The position numbers were made by a program, and so were the translations under genes. Of a stretch of DNA of 64,000 nucleotides, positions 1 through 9,302 are shown piece by piece. The notes below the pieces were generated by a model that was not told the origin of the DNA, did no database searches, and saw only the letters and a program-made list of their open reading frames with translations. This stretch comes from JAENWD01 sp963837165 (GTDB lineage Bacteria; Acidobacteriota; Vicinamibacteria; Vicinamibacterales; JAENWD01). Location: the NCBI GenBank assembly GCA_963837165.1, contig CAWIMD010000003.1, positions 434,001 through 498,000 of the forward strand. Direction: 5' to 3'. How positions within the stretch are numbered: position 1 is the stretch's first letter; each line of letters opens with the position of its first letter.

Positions 1-1
1 C

Positions 2-1635
2 GAGACCTACCTGGCCTACGCGCCCGCCGGCTTCCGCAGCTTCCGCCATGGCGATGCCGCTCTGGCTGAAGGAGAAGCTCGCACCTGCCGCGCGACTGAT
101 TCGCGAAGGCCTGGGCGGGCAGCTACCGCGCGCGGCTCGTCTTCACCGACCACCACGAGAGCCACGCCGCCAGCGCGTTCTTTCCCAGCCCGTTCGAGGA
201 GGCCGCCATCCTGACGCTCGACGGCGTCGGCGAGTGGACCACGACCACGCCTCGGCGTCGGCGACGGGCAACCGGATCGAGCTGCTCGACCACAGCTCCA
301 CTTCCCGCACTCGCTCGGTCTGCTGTATTCGGCCTTCACGTACTACTGCGGCTTCAAGGTCAACAGCGGCGAGTACAAGCTGATGGGCCTGGCCCCCTAC
401 GGCGAGCCGATCTACCGCGACCTGATCCTCGAGCAGCTGATCGATCTCAAGCCCGACGGCAGCTTCTGGCTGGACATGGATACTTCAACTACTGCCAGGG
501 CCTGACGATGACGAACCGCGCGGTTCCACGAGCTGTTCGGCGGCCCGCCGCGCGACCCGGAGTCGGCCATCGAGCAGCGGCACATGGACCTCGCCGCCAG
601 CATCCAGGCGGTCACCGAGGAGGTCATGCTGCGCATGGCCGGCACGTCTCACGAGCAGACCGGCATGACGCACCTCGTCCTGGCCGGCGGCGTGGCGCTC
701 AACTGCGTCGCCAACGGCCGGCTGCTGCGCGAGGGGCCGTTCGACGACATCTGGATCCAGCCGGCCGCGGGCGACGCCGGCGGCGCGCTGGGCGCGCGCT
801 GTTCGTCTGGCATCAGCTGCTCGAGCAAGCCGCGCGCCGGCTCGACGGCCGGACTCGCCAGCAGGGCAGCTTCCTCGGCCCGCGCTTCGCGACGACGAGA
901 TCGCAGCAGTTCCTCGACGCAGCACGGCGCGACGTACCGACCGCGTTCGACGACGAGGCCGAGCTGCTCGAGCACGTCGCCGGCTGCTGGCCGACGGCAA
1001 GGTCGTCGGCTGGTTCCAGGGCCGCATGGAGTTCGGCCCGCGGGCGCTCGGCGCCCGCAGCATCCTCGGCGACCCGCGCTCGCCGCGGATGCAGGCGACG
1101 ATGAACCTGAAGATCAAGTTCCGCGAGAGCTTCCGGCCGTTCGCGCCCTGCGTGCTGCGGAGCACGCGCACGAGTGGTTCGACATGCGGCCCGGCCAGGA
1201 GAGCCCCTACATGCTGCTGGTCGCGCCGGTGCTCGACGAGCACCGCGTGCCGCGTCGACGCCGACGCAGCTCGCGACCATGCAGCGACGACCCCGACCTG
1301 CGCGACCGGGTCAACGTCGTCCGCTCGACGATGCCGGCCGTCACCCACGTCGACTACTGCGCGCGGGTCCAGACCGTGGACGAGGCGCGCAACCCGCGCT
1401 TCCACCGGCTGCTGCGAGCCTTCCACGAGCTGACCGGCTGCCCGGTGCTGGTCAACACCAGCTTCAACGTGCGCGGCGAGCCGATCGTCTGCACGCCGGA
1501 GGATGCGTATCGCTGCTTCCTCGGCACCGAGATGGACGCGCTGGTGCTCGAAGACCTCGGTGCTGCTCAAGACGGAAGACGACGGTGGACGGCGAGGCGC
1601 GCGAGAGGTATCTCGCGCAGTTTCAGCTGGACTGA
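2..1635 (+). pseudogene. Carbamoyltransferase (NodU/CmcH family), multiply frameshifted, 5' end outside window
   Basis: Conserved pieces of a NodU/CmcH-type O-carbamoyltransferase appear in order but jump between all three plus frames: a TDHHESHAASAFF segment (metal-binding HHxxH) near 145-185, SGEYKLMGLAPYGE near 368-407, VLAGGVALNCVANGRL near 678-720, FGPRALGARSILGDPR near 1030-1075, GCPVLVNTSFNVRGEPIVCT near 1437-1496, and a C-terminus ending YLAQFQLD and TGA at 1633. The family transfers carbamoyl from carbamoyl phosphate to sugar hydroxyls, which would suit polysaccharide decoration. At least six indels are needed to join the pieces, so as written it cannot make a full protein. The order and spacing of motifs are intact, so recent decay or poor sequence at a contig edge are both possible; I favour sequence error because the next two genes show the same damage. 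Confidence 0.8.
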
Positions 1636-1643
1636 GGTTCGGA

Positions 1644-2050
1644 ATGAAGTGGTCGATGTCGTCGCCTAACCGCCGGGGAGGTGCTCCGGCAGTTGGCGGG
1701 CTTGTGGCTGGGTTGTTTGTCGGCCTGGCGGCCTGGCGCGCGTGGAACGGCCGGGCCGACGGGCGACGACGCGCCTGCGGCGATGGCGGTCGTCATGGGT
1801 GTCGCGGGCTTGCGCGGCCGCGGCCATGCGGTGGATCTTCAGCGCGTGGATGGTCGCGGCGTTTCCGATCGGATGGACGGTGTCGCACATGGCGCTGGGC
1901 CTCGTGTTCTCGTGGTCTTCACCCCGGTCGCGGTCGTGTTCAGGCTGATGGGGCGGGACTTGGGTTGCAGTTGCGCCCGCGGGACCCGTGGGCGTACCGG
2001 ATCCCCAAGGCCGGCCGAAGTCCGTGAGGGAATATTTCCGGCAGTACTGA
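1644..2050 (+). pseudogene. SxtJ-like small membrane protein, frameshifted
   Basis: Reading across frames gives a start MKW at 1644, a hydrophobic stretch LRQLAGLWLG then GLFVGLAAWRAW, a central IFSAWMVAAFPIGWTVSH near 1838-1890, FTPVAVVFRLMGRD near 1917-1958, DPWAYRIPKAG near 1984-2015, and a terminal VREYFRQY followed by TGA at 2048. This matches the small SxtJ-type membrane proteins that commonly follow NodU-type carbamoyltransferases; the match is from memory of the family, whose function is not established. About four or five indels are required. It starts 8 bases after the carbamoyltransferase stop, as in an intact cassette. Confidence 0.7.
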
Positions 2051-2073
2051 GGACCCCCGAGTGGAGGAGCGTC

Positions 2074-2253
2074 ATGGCGGATTTCGAACAGCGAAGCGGT
2101 CAAGTCTGCAAGCGGGGTTGCCTCGAGTTCTTGTATTTTCTGGACACAGCAAGAAGTGGTGGCTGCTGCCGATGTGGTGATTCTCGTCGGGTTCGGCGTG
2201 CTGGTGTTCCTCTCGGGCACGGCGGCGGCGCCATTCATCTACACGCGTTCTGA
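2074..2253 (+). pseudogene. DUF5989-like small membrane protein, frameshifted
   Basis: ATG at 2074 is preceded by a good ribosome site (GGAGGAG, 2063-2069). Pieces in shifting frames read MADFEQRSG, LEFLYFL, KKWWLLPM and VVILVGFGVLVFLSGTAAAP followed by FIYT, which is the pattern of DUF5989 proteins (short N-terminus, KKWWLLP, one membrane helix, terminal APFIYT). These proteins typically sit next to SxtJ and a carbamoyltransferase, so the gene is the third member of that cassette. The indels roughly cancel over its length but break the reading frame internally. Function of the family is unknown. Confidence 0.65.
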
Positions 2254-2311
2254 GGCTGATGCCCATCGTGTCGCAAACCCGTGCGGTGGTCGACCGCGAA
2301 CGCTCGACCGA

Positions 2312-3688
2312 TCATTTCTGCAGGACGAAGTCTCCGATGATCGCCGTATCCAGCCCCGTGCCGTAGAACACGCGCACGGCGTCTCTCGGCGTGCACACGA
2401 TCGGTTCGTTGAACCCATTGAACGAGGTATTGACGAGCACCGGGACTCCCGTCAGCTCGCCGAATGCCTTGATGAGCGAGTGAAACAGGCCGGCGGATTC
2501 GGGGACGGTCTGCACTCGAAGAGTAGTCGCCTCGAGCGGGAGGAGTGGCCGGAACACGCCCGGGTCGAGGACCTGATATTCGTACTCCATGAACCTCGAC
2601 TCCGTCGGGCCGCGGAAATAACGGGACAGGTCTTCTTCACAGACCGACACGCTGTACGACCGGTGCGGCTCTCGGTGCTTCAGGAAGATGTTCAGGTTTT
2701 CGAGGGCGAACGGCACCAGAGGGCTCGCGAGGATGCTGCGGTTGCCGAGCGCTCGTGGACCCCACTCCATGCGGTCCTGGAACCAGCCGACCAGCTTTCC
2801 CTGTGCCAGCGCCTTCACGGTGCGATCGATGAGCGTGCCGCCATACACGAAGTCATAGGACAGCTTGCAGTTGTCCAGGGTGGCCTTGACGGCGGCCGCA
2901 TCGTACGCTGGCCCGAGGAAAGCCGACAAAGACGCGCCGTGTCGCGCCTCACGCGCAGGCCCTGCGACCTCGAGCGCTGCACCGACAGCGACGCCGGCAT
3001 TCCCCGGGTTCACCGGGACGAATGTGCGCTCGTAGCAGGCGGACTGCGCCACGATGGTGTTGAAGTAGCTGTTGTAGAAGAGGCCGCCGCCAAGGCAGAG
3101 ATGCCGGCCGCCGACACGCGCCTTCACGTCCGCCACGAGCTCGAGCAGCGCCTGTCCAATCGATTGCTGCACACCGGCCGCGACACGCGCCGCGTGGGCG
3201 GGATCGCACGTGGGCCGTTCGAGCGCTTCGGCGATCGCCGCCTCGCAGGAGGCCGGCACATCGATCGCGCCCCCGCGGTACGTTAGGAGTGTTCCCGGAA
3301 AGGGATGGGGAGCGTCGGCGACACGGGCGAGGGCCTCCAATCGGTGCTCGTCACGCTCGCGGGACATGCCGAAGGCCCTGCACGCCCGGCCGTAGAGGCT
3401 GGCGAAGGCCGGACCCGACCAGCAGAACTGTTCCTGTCGAACTGCCCCGTCCTCACCGCGCCAGACCGTCAGCTCGGGCTCCCCATGGCGGTCGCAGACA
3501 AGGACTACCGCATCGTCATACGAGGAGGTGAGAAACGCGGTCGCGGCGTGCGCGCGATGATGGTCGACACGGTCCACCGGCACGTCTGCCGGGAGCTGAA
3601 TGGCCGTTTCGGCGACGGCATAGCTCGACACGTCGGCCAGCGAGCGGTGCGCCAGCCTGAGCACCGTCTGCACGGCCTCGATCGGCAA
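2312..3688 (-). CDS. Carbamoyltransferase (NodU/CmcH family), last gene of EPS operon A; upstream in-frame stop
   Basis: The open part begins at a TTG (3688), but the natural start is probably the ATG at 3823: the 45 codons between are in the same frame and encode a typical family N-terminus (MSTIVGIGGATRNAAAALFD, then CEQERLSRTR), interrupted by a single TGA at codon 38 (3710-3712). Numbered from 3823, HHRAHA (metal ligands) lies at about 88-93, the nucleotide-site LGGGLFYNS near 244-252, and the C-domain motif GPRALGNRSIL at 355-365; the whole would be 503 residues. Expected role is O-carbamoylation of the polysaccharide made by this operon. It lies 16 bases after the O-antigen-ligase-like gene. 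Either a nonsense mutation or a sequencing error has broken the N-terminus; an active product from the downstream start is doubtful because the first strand of the Kae1-like fold would be lost. Confidence 0.85.
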   Translation of the reverse strand: MPIEAVQTVLRLAHRSLADVSSYAVAETAIQLPADVPVDRVDHHRAHAATAFLTSSYDDAVVLVCDRHGEPELTVWRGEDGAVRQEQFCWSGPAFASLYGRACRAFGMSRERDEHRLEALARVADAPHPFPGTLLTYRGGAIDVPASCEAAIAEALERPTCDPAHAARVAAGVQQSIGQALLELVADVKARVGGRHLCLGGGLFYNSYFNTIVAQSACYERTFVPVNPGNAGVAVGAALEVAGPAREARHGASLSAFLGPAYDAAAVKATLDNCKLSYDFVYGGTLIDRTVKALAQGKLVGWFQDRMEWGPRALGNRSILASPLVPFALENLNIFLKHREPHRSYSVSVCEEDLSRYFRGPTESRFMEYEYQVLDPGVFRPLLPLEATTLRVQTVPESAGLFHSLIKAFGELTGVPVLVNTSFNGFNEPIVCTPRDAVRVFYGTGLDTAIIGDFVLQK

Positions 3689-3839
3689 CCGACCGGACCG
3701 CAGGCCTGCTCAACGGGTTCTCGACAGGCGCTCCTGCTCGCACACGGCCGCGATTCGCCCGCCGTCGAAGAGCGCCGCGGCGGCGTTTCGCGTGGCGCCG
3801 CCGATTCCTACGATCGTCGACATCCCCACCTTTGGAGAC

Positions 3840-5138
3840 CTATGGCAACGGCCTGACGGGAGGTAAGCGCTGAAGTTGGGCATCGAACGCGGGCGCCGGC
3901 TCGACTGCCACCGCCTCTCCGGCCGATGTCTTCAGCATCACGACTCCGAGCATGACGATGTAATAGGGAACCTCAAGGGCTGGAACCGAGACGAACTGGC
4001 CCGTGACGCTGAAGGCGACAATCGAGAGGATGACGCCAGAGGCGAGAATCACCTGGTACTGGTTCTCCTCGGTCGGCCGAGCCTTCGCCATTGGCCACAA
4101 ACGGACCGCCGCCGACAGGAAGAACAGCATCAGAAAAAGCGCGCCAGGGACGCCGAGCTCGGCTCCGGTCTCCATCCAGATACTGTGAGCGGACTTGCCT
4201 TCGGGCCACCCGTACCTGCTCGCAATAATCTTCCAGTTGGCGGGTCCGACACCCAGAACCGGGTACGACTCGATCACCTCCAGGCAGGACATCCAGAGCT
4301 CGAGGCGACTCTCCGACGACGCGTCACGTTCGTCAGGCGCCGCGAAAGCGGACTTGTACCGGTTCAGCAACTCGGGCCCGACGAATCGAGCGGCGATCAA
4401 CCCTGTGAGCAGCAGAGCTGCAATGTACCTGGGGCGCTTCGGCATGATCACGAATGCGGTCACCGCCAGTGCAATCAGGCCGATCATCGCACCGCGTGAG
4501 AACGTGAGAAACGTGGTGTGCAGGATGAACGCCGCGGCGGCGCACGCAAGCACGCGGCTGTACCACCGGGTGCTGGAGATCATCAGTGCCAGGGCTGGCC
4601 CCAGCACGGTGACGAGACTGGCGGCGAAGCAGTTGTTGTCCATGCCTCCGAAGCCCAAGGCTGCCGAGTTGTAACCCTTCACGAGATAGTTGATGTTCTG
4701 TTCGAGCCCCACGTAGCCTTGCGCCAGCACGATGACCCACAACATGCGCCGCCAATCGTCCTGCCCCTCCATGAGCGTCACGCCGACGAAGAACGGGAGG
4801 GCCAGCTTGAACAGCTCCAGTATGAAGGGGACCGAGACGGCGGGTTCGAGGGCCTGAGAGGCAGACACCAGGAACCAGAGGACATACGAAAGGAAGAACA
4901 CGATCACCGGCCGCGCACGGCCCAGCCGCCAGGAGCCAAAACCGCGCAATGCCCAACCGATGAGCGTGGCGGAGCCCACGACCAGACTCAAGTCGCTCAG
5001 ATCCCCGGCGAACCCGAAGATGAACTGGGGCCGGAGCACGGCCAGGCCCACGTACACCTGCAGTCCAATCAGCGGATACCTCAGCGCGGCTATCGACCCG
5101 AGGCCGGTGATCAAGTAGGTGAGTATCAGGCCCTTCAT
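3840..5138 (-). CDS. O-antigen-ligase-like protein, exosortase-A-system type (EPS operon A)
   Basis: 432 residues with about ten to twelve hydrophobic segments and the large loop typical of the WaaL/RfaL fold. The N-terminal LRPQ motif (VGLAVLRPQFIFGFAG, about residues 32-47), the GMDNNCFA segment and the SRGAMIG helix (FLTFSRGAMIG) are shared with the paralogue at 30721-32043 and are what I recall of the putative O-glycosylation ligase of exosortase A loci. Likely role: transfer or polymerisation of lipid-linked glycan at the periplasmic face of the inner membrane. Start ATG (5138) overlaps the stop of the upstream glycosyltransferase by four bases. Whether it glycosylates PEP-CTERM proteins or joins EPS chains cannot be told from sequence. 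Confidence 0.85.
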   Translation of the reverse strand: MKGLILTYLITGLGSIAALRYPLIGLQVYVGLAVLRPQFIFGFAGDLSDLSLVVGSATLIGWALRGFGSWRLGRARPVIVFFLSYVLWFLVSASQALEPAVSVPFILELFKLALPFFVGVTLMEGQDDWRRMLWVIVLAQGYVGLEQNINYLVKGYNSAALGFGGMDNNCFAASLVTVLGPALALMISSTRWYSRVLACAAAAFILHTTFLTFSRGAMIGLIALAVTAFVIMPKRPRYIAALLLTGLIAARFVGPELLNRYKSAFAAPDERDASSESRLELWMSCLEVIESYPVLGVGPANWKIIASRYGWPEGKSAHSIWMETGAELGVPGALFLMLFFLSAAVRLWPMAKARPTEENQYQVILASGVILSIVAFSVTGQFVSVPALEVPYYIVMLGVVMLKTSAGEAVAVEPAPAFDAQLQRLPPVRPLP

Positions 5139-6373
5139 TCCCCGCCTCGTCTGGCGCGCGCGGCGCGATACAGACCCCTCAATCGGTCACCCAGTCTGGC
5201 GTCGTCGGTCATGTCCCTGCACTTCATGAAACTCGCTTGGGCGGCAGCGGCTGCGTGCCCCCAGTCGAAGCGGTCGATCGCCCACTGTCGCCCGCGCGTC
5301 CCCATCGCCGACAGCCGCGACGGATCGCCAAGCAGATCCACGACGGCTGCTGCGAGGCGATCCGGCTCGGTGCAATCCAGGGCAATCCCCGTCCGCGGGG
5401 CGTCGACGGCCTCGACGGTGCCGCCGGATTGGCCGGTGACAACGGCCCGTGCACACGCCTGCGCCTCGAGCAGGACGATGCCGAATCCCTCGAAGTCCCA
5501 GCCGACGGTTCGATTCGGGAGCGCGAACAGGTCGCACTGCTGGTAACAATCGACCAGCTCGCCTTCGCTCGCCACGCCGCGGAACTGCACGGCGTCCTCG
5601 ACGCCGAGCTCGCCGGCGAGCCTCACCAGGTACTCGCGCTCCCAGCCCTCGCCGGCAATCGCGTAGAGCACCGACGGTATCCGCTGCCGGATCAACGGCA
5701 GCGCACGGATCATCGTGTCCTGGCCCTTCCGCTTCTGCAGCGCGCCCACGGTGAGCACGACCGGCCGCCCGCCCCATCCCAGCGCGGCCCGCCGCGCATC
5801 GCTCGGCGGCGCCGGCACGAAGCGGGACGTGTCCACGCCCGGATGAAGCACGACGACCCGGTCCGGCGCCACGCGCCACTCGCCGAGGACGAGGTTGCGG
5901 GTGTGATCACTGTTCGCGACAATGCGCTCGGCGCGGGCGAGCACCAGTCGCGTCAGCCAGCGCAACTCGCGGCTGGTACGGGCCAGCGTCAGCTCCTCGC
6001 CGTGGACGTAGCACCAGAAGCCGATGCCCCGCCGGCGCGCGACGCGCCAGCCGATCAGGCCCTCCGGCAGTGCCTTGGCGCAATGAATCACGTCCGGGCG
6101 GACGGCCGCGGACACTGGCAGGCCATCCCGGATGGCACGGAAGTACTGACGGCCGCTCGCCTGGTGGAGCACACCCCAGTTCGAGAATCCGAGCGGCAGC
6201 CGCGTGATCGGCAGGTCGTGGCTGCGGTCGAAGACGGCCGCATCCGGCACGTCGCCAGCCAGCACGTGAACCGTCCCCGGGGGCATGCGACGGTAGAGCT
6301 CCCAGAGCCAGCGGCCGCTGCCGCCCATGCGGGGCGGGAACACCTCGGCAATCACCAGGATCCGCGGATTCAC
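5135..6373 (-). CDS. Glycosyltransferase family 4 (EPS operon A)
   Basis: 412-residue GT-B fold enzyme. The N-terminal domain begins RILVIAEVFPPRMGGSGRW, the usual nucleotide-sugar transferase opening with a glycine-rich loop. The C-terminal domain carries GALQKRKGQDTMIRAL, the HPGVDTSRF hinge motif and FEGFGIVLLEAQACARAVV, the EX7E-type donor-site motif of GT4 retaining transferases. It probably adds one sugar to the growing lipid-linked repeat unit on the cytoplasmic side; donor and acceptor cannot be assigned. Start is a GTG at 6373, 12 bases after the amidotransferase stop; it ends in an ATGA overlap with the ligase gene. Confidence 0.88.
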   Translation of the reverse strand: MNPRILVIAEVFPPRMGGSGRWLWELYRRMPPGTVHVLAGDVPDAAVFDRSHDLPITRLPLGFSNWGVLHQASGRQYFRAIRDGLPVSAAVRPDVIHCAKALPEGLIGWRVARRRGIGFWCYVHGEELTLARTSRELRWLTRLVLARAERIVANSDHTRNLVLGEWRVAPDRVVVLHPGVDTSRFVPAPPSDARRAALGWGGRPVVLTVGALQKRKGQDTMIRALPLIRQRIPSVLYAIAGEGWEREYLVRLAGELGVEDAVQFRGVASEGELVDCYQQCDLFALPNRTVGWDFEGFGIVLLEAQACARAVVTGQSGGTVEAVDAPRTGIALDCTEPDRLAAAVVDLLGDPSRLSAMGTRGRQWAIDRFDWGHAAAAAQASFMKCRDMTDDARLGDRLRGLYRAARARRGGE

Positions 6374-6385
6374 GCAGCCGTTCCG

Positions 6386-8224
6386 TTAGTGTGCCAGCAC
6401 CGTCGGCGCGGCGGCCGGCCGACGAGGCGTTTCCGACGCAAGCGACAACGTGAGCAGGCCCATCAGCAGCGCCGTGTGATTGCGGCTGCGGTCGGAGTGC
6501 TCCGCGATCAGCCGAGCCAGCTCGCGACCATCGAAGAGCTCGCACGGGACGCTGGACGGATCCAGCAGCGCCTCCCGCAACAGTGGCTGAAGGTCTCGCG
6601 CGAGCCACAGGCCGAGACGTTCGTACGGCTGATAGCCCGGCACCCGGAGCTTCGACAGCACGCGAAGACGTGCGTGCGACAGGCCAATCCGCAGCCGTCC
6701 CGCGCCCATGGGCGCTCCGGTATTGGCGTTCACGATGTCGAGGAACGCCGGCCTGTGCCGGCCGAGCATGAACGTCTGCAGCTCGTCGTGGGTCTTCAGG
6801 TGAGGCGGGGCAGCCAGCACGGCGGCCACGAACGACGGCTCCAGGAACGGCACGCGAACCTCGACGAAATTCCGGAACAGCTGGAGCGACAGCGCCGTCT
6901 CGCGCCTGAGACGCTCGGCGACGAACATCCGCCAGATGCGCTGCGGCACCGGCTCGATCGCGTCCCAGTCGTTCAACGCCCGTTCGAGCGCCCCGCGCGC
7001 GGCATCCCGCATCCGACGGCCGAAGCCGTGAACGAACAGCCTCTCGTCCGCCGGGCCGATCATGTATGCCGTCAGGTGCTCCCACAGCCAGTCGGCCAGC
7101 GCCTCCTTCGACTGGAGCGCAAGCGCCCGATCGTCGAGCGAGAACGCATAGGCCTTGGACATGTGCATCAGCTCGCCGGCGTGGCCGCGCAGCAGCGTCT
7201 GGATGCCGAGATCCCGATAGGTCGGCAGCGTGGTGAGCACGATGCCCTGATCGAGATACTGGCCGTCGGTCAGCGCGATGACCTCTTTCAGCAGCGGGAC
7301 GAACCGCGCGAGGAAGTCGCCATCGAGCTCGATGGGGCGGTGCGGCTGCCCGGCGATTCGCGCGAGCGCGGCCGCAGAGCGATGATCGATGCTGCCGGGG
7401 ATGCCGAGGCTCACGCAGCTCAGGCGCGCGTCGGCAGGGGCCAGTCCGAGGATGGTGCGAGCGTCGAGACCGCCGGACAGCGACAAGCCGAGCGCGCCAT
7501 CACCGGCGCAGCTCTGAGCAACGGCCGCCACGACGCGCTCGTCGATCAGCTCCTTCCACTCGGCATCCGTCCGCGCGGCGGGTAGCTCGTCCGGACGGGC
7601 GTATGGCCGCTCGGTTACCGTGTTGGCCATCGCGTCGAAGGTGACCCAGGTCCCCGCCGGAACGAGCGTCAGCGACTTGTAGATCGTCCGGGTCCCCAGG
7701 CATTGCCCGAACGCGAGGAACTGCGCCAGGCCCTCCTCGTCGTACTCGGTCGAGACCTCGTCGAGGGCGAGCAGCGCGCCCGGCTCGGAGGCGAACAGGA
7801 ACCGGTTTCCGACGTGGGTCCAGTAGATCGGGCGCATGCCGAACCGGTCGGTGGCGATCGAGATCCGCCCCGACGGCAGATCCCAGAGCGCGCAGGCAAA
7901 ACAGCCGTGATGCCCGTCGAACAGGCTCCTCCCTTCGGCTGCCAGGCCGGTGGCAACGCTCTCAGCCATCGATCTGCCCGGGGGCACGGTAAACGGCGCG
8001 TACAGCTCGCCGTCGAACGCGATGGCGATCGCCCCGGAGGTGGCGAGCGCCGGCCGGGCCGGTAAGCCGGGTGGCGCGACGGCGACGTGCCCGAGCGATC
8101 CGCCTGGCAGGTCGAGGCGGTCTGATGACTGCCAGTCGAACCGCCGAAGAACGCCAAGCATGGCGTCGATTCCGACGGCGGCGGTGCGAGAGGGCGAGCC
8201 TGCTATCCCGCAGATGCCAGGCAT
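6386..8224 (-). CDS. Asparagine-synthase-like glutamine amidotransferase (EPS operon A)
   Basis: 612 residues. An N-terminal class II glutaminase domain starts MPGICGIAG, so the nucleophile is Cys5 and not Cys2 unless the first residues are trimmed. TDRFGMRPIYW and LFASEPGALLAL follow, then a synthetase domain with the pyrophosphate-loop motif LSLSGGLDARTIL. That loop reads SGGLDA where most members have SGGLDS. The exosortase A loci I know carry such an amidotransferase, presumed to amidate a sugar acid or make an activated amine for the polysaccharide. I placed the start at the ATG of 8224 because the family begins just before CGI. It follows the FemAB gene by 16 bases. It has no counterpart in EPS operon B. 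Confidence 0.85.
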   Translation of the reverse strand: MPGICGIAGSPSRTAAVGIDAMLGVLRRFDWQSSDRLDLPGGSLGHVAVAPPGLPARPALATSGAIAIAFDGELYAPFTVPPGRSMAESVATGLAAEGRSLFDGHHGCFACALWDLPSGRISIATDRFGMRPIYWTHVGNRFLFASEPGALLALDEVSTEYDEEGLAQFLAFGQCLGTRTIYKSLTLVPAGTWVTFDAMANTVTERPYARPDELPAARTDAEWKELIDERVVAAVAQSCAGDGALGLSLSGGLDARTILGLAPADARLSCVSLGIPGSIDHRSAAALARIAGQPHRPIELDGDFLARFVPLLKEVIALTDGQYLDQGIVLTTLPTYRDLGIQTLLRGHAGELMHMSKAYAFSLDDRALALQSKEALADWLWEHLTAYMIGPADERLFVHGFGRRMRDAARGALERALNDWDAIEPVPQRIWRMFVAERLRRETALSLQLFRNFVEVRVPFLEPSFVAAVLAAPPHLKTHDELQTFMLGRHRPAFLDIVNANTGAPMGAGRLRIGLSHARLRVLSKLRVPGYQPYERLGLWLARDLQPLLREALLDPSSVPCELFDGRELARLIAEHSDRSRNHTALLMGLLTLSLASETPRRPAAAPTVLAH

Positions 8225-8240
8225 CTCGAGTCTCCTGCTT

Positions 8241-9302
8241 TCATGGAATGTTCCTGACGACGATGGGTCCAAGCCAATTGGCGAGACCAAGGGGCAGCTT
8301 CGTCCAGAGCTGGATGGCCGCCCGGAACCTGGGATTGGTCGGTCCGCGGTCCGGCAGCTCGCCCGACTCGCCGAGATACTCCCACGCCATCGGCCGTGGC
8401 TCGGCTCCCCACTGCCGCTTGAACTGAAAGGTGCCCTCTCCTGGCGTCGACCGCCCGAAGTCGAAGAGCCGACGGCCTCTCGCTATGGCGTCCCGCAGCA
8501 TCGTCCAGTACAGCAGCATGTTCGGCGAGCGATGGTTGTGCTCCCGCAGCGACGAGGCCCACGGCACCTCGACCTGGTCGCGCCAGTCGAGGGTGATGGC
8601 GGCAGCCACGGCCTCGGCCCGCCATCGCACCACGAACACGCGAGCGTCGCCGCCCAGAACTCCGAGGACCTGCTCGAAGAACATCCGGCCATAGACGGGC
8701 GTGCCCAGGTCTCGCATGTTGCGGCTGAAGACCTGGTAGAAATCCGGCAGCAGCTCCCGTCCGCCACACTCGGCGACGCAGCCCTCGCGTTCGGCCTTTC
8801 GCACCAGGTTCCGGGCCTTGCGGTCGATCGACGACCACAACGCGCCGTCCTCGTCCGGCAACCGCCGCCACATGGCGACCTTGTGCCGGCGCGCGGGCCA
8901 TTCCGGGCACTGCGGCTCGAGGTGTCGCAGCTCGACGTGCTTCCAGCCTCGTTCACGCGACAGGGCCAGGGCTCGCATCACCAGGGCAGCGGCCGCCGGC
9001 CTGTCACTGGCCAGCACGCCTCCGTAGTTCAGGAACGGCAGCGACACGGCAAAACGGCCGAAGAGCCGACTCCTGAACTCGATCAACGGCAACACGCCGT
9101 TGACGACGCCGTCTCGATGCGCCATCAGGTACACGCCCCGGTGGCCAAACGAGCGCTCGATGACCGTCCTCCAGCCAAACCGGTGAGCGCCGCGCGCGTC
9201 TGAATGTGCGAGAACGTACGCGTCCCACGTGGCTGCGTCCGTGCACTCCGCAACCTCGAGAGCCGTCGGCACCGGAACCGGCGGTACATCCAGTGCCGTC
9301 AT
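8241..9302 (-). CDS. FemAB/GNAT-like protein, PEP-CTERM-system type (EPS operon A)
   Basis: About 353 residues with a GNAT-like (FemAB, acetyltransf_6) fold. Motifs shared with its paralogue at 36609-37685 include EFRSRLFGRFAVSLPF (about 75-90), RNLVRKAER, the RNMRDLGTP block, VPWASSLREHNHRSPNMLLY and the C-terminal FGRSTPGEGTFQFKRQWG. FemAB-type enzymes transfer acyl or aminoacyl groups; in exosortase loci the substrate is unknown and modification of the EPS or its amino sugars is a guess. I chose ATG 9302, which overlaps the deacetylase TGA (TGATG); two in-frame GTGs lie just upstream. Confidence 0.85.
   Translation of the reverse strand: MTALDVPPVPVPTALEVAECTDAATWDAYVLAHSDARGAHRFGWRTVIERSFGHRGVYLMAHRDGVVNGVLPLIEFRSRLFGRFAVSLPFLNYGGVLASDRPAAAALVMRALALSRERGWKHVELRHLEPQCPEWPARRHKVAMWRRLPDEDGALWSSIDRKARNLVRKAEREGCVAECGGRELLPDFYQVFSRNMRDLGTPVYGRMFFEQVLGVLGGDARVFVVRWRAEAVAAAITLDWRDQVEVPWASSLREHNHRSPNMLLYWTMLRDAIARGRRLFDFGRSTPGEGTFQFKRQWGAEPRPMAWEYLGESGELPDRGPTNPRFRAAIQLWTKLPLGLANWLGPIVVRNIP

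Noticed and set aside
3710..3712. Selenocysteine or programmed recoding at the TGA
   Set aside because: The position is a non-conserved loop residue, not a catalytic one, and I see no SECIS-like hairpin; a point mutation or error is simpler.
5237..7585. 782-codon plus-strand frame across the glycosyltransferase and amidotransferase genes
   Set aside because: It spans two clear minus-strand genes and is rich in Arg/His/Pro; a GC artefact.
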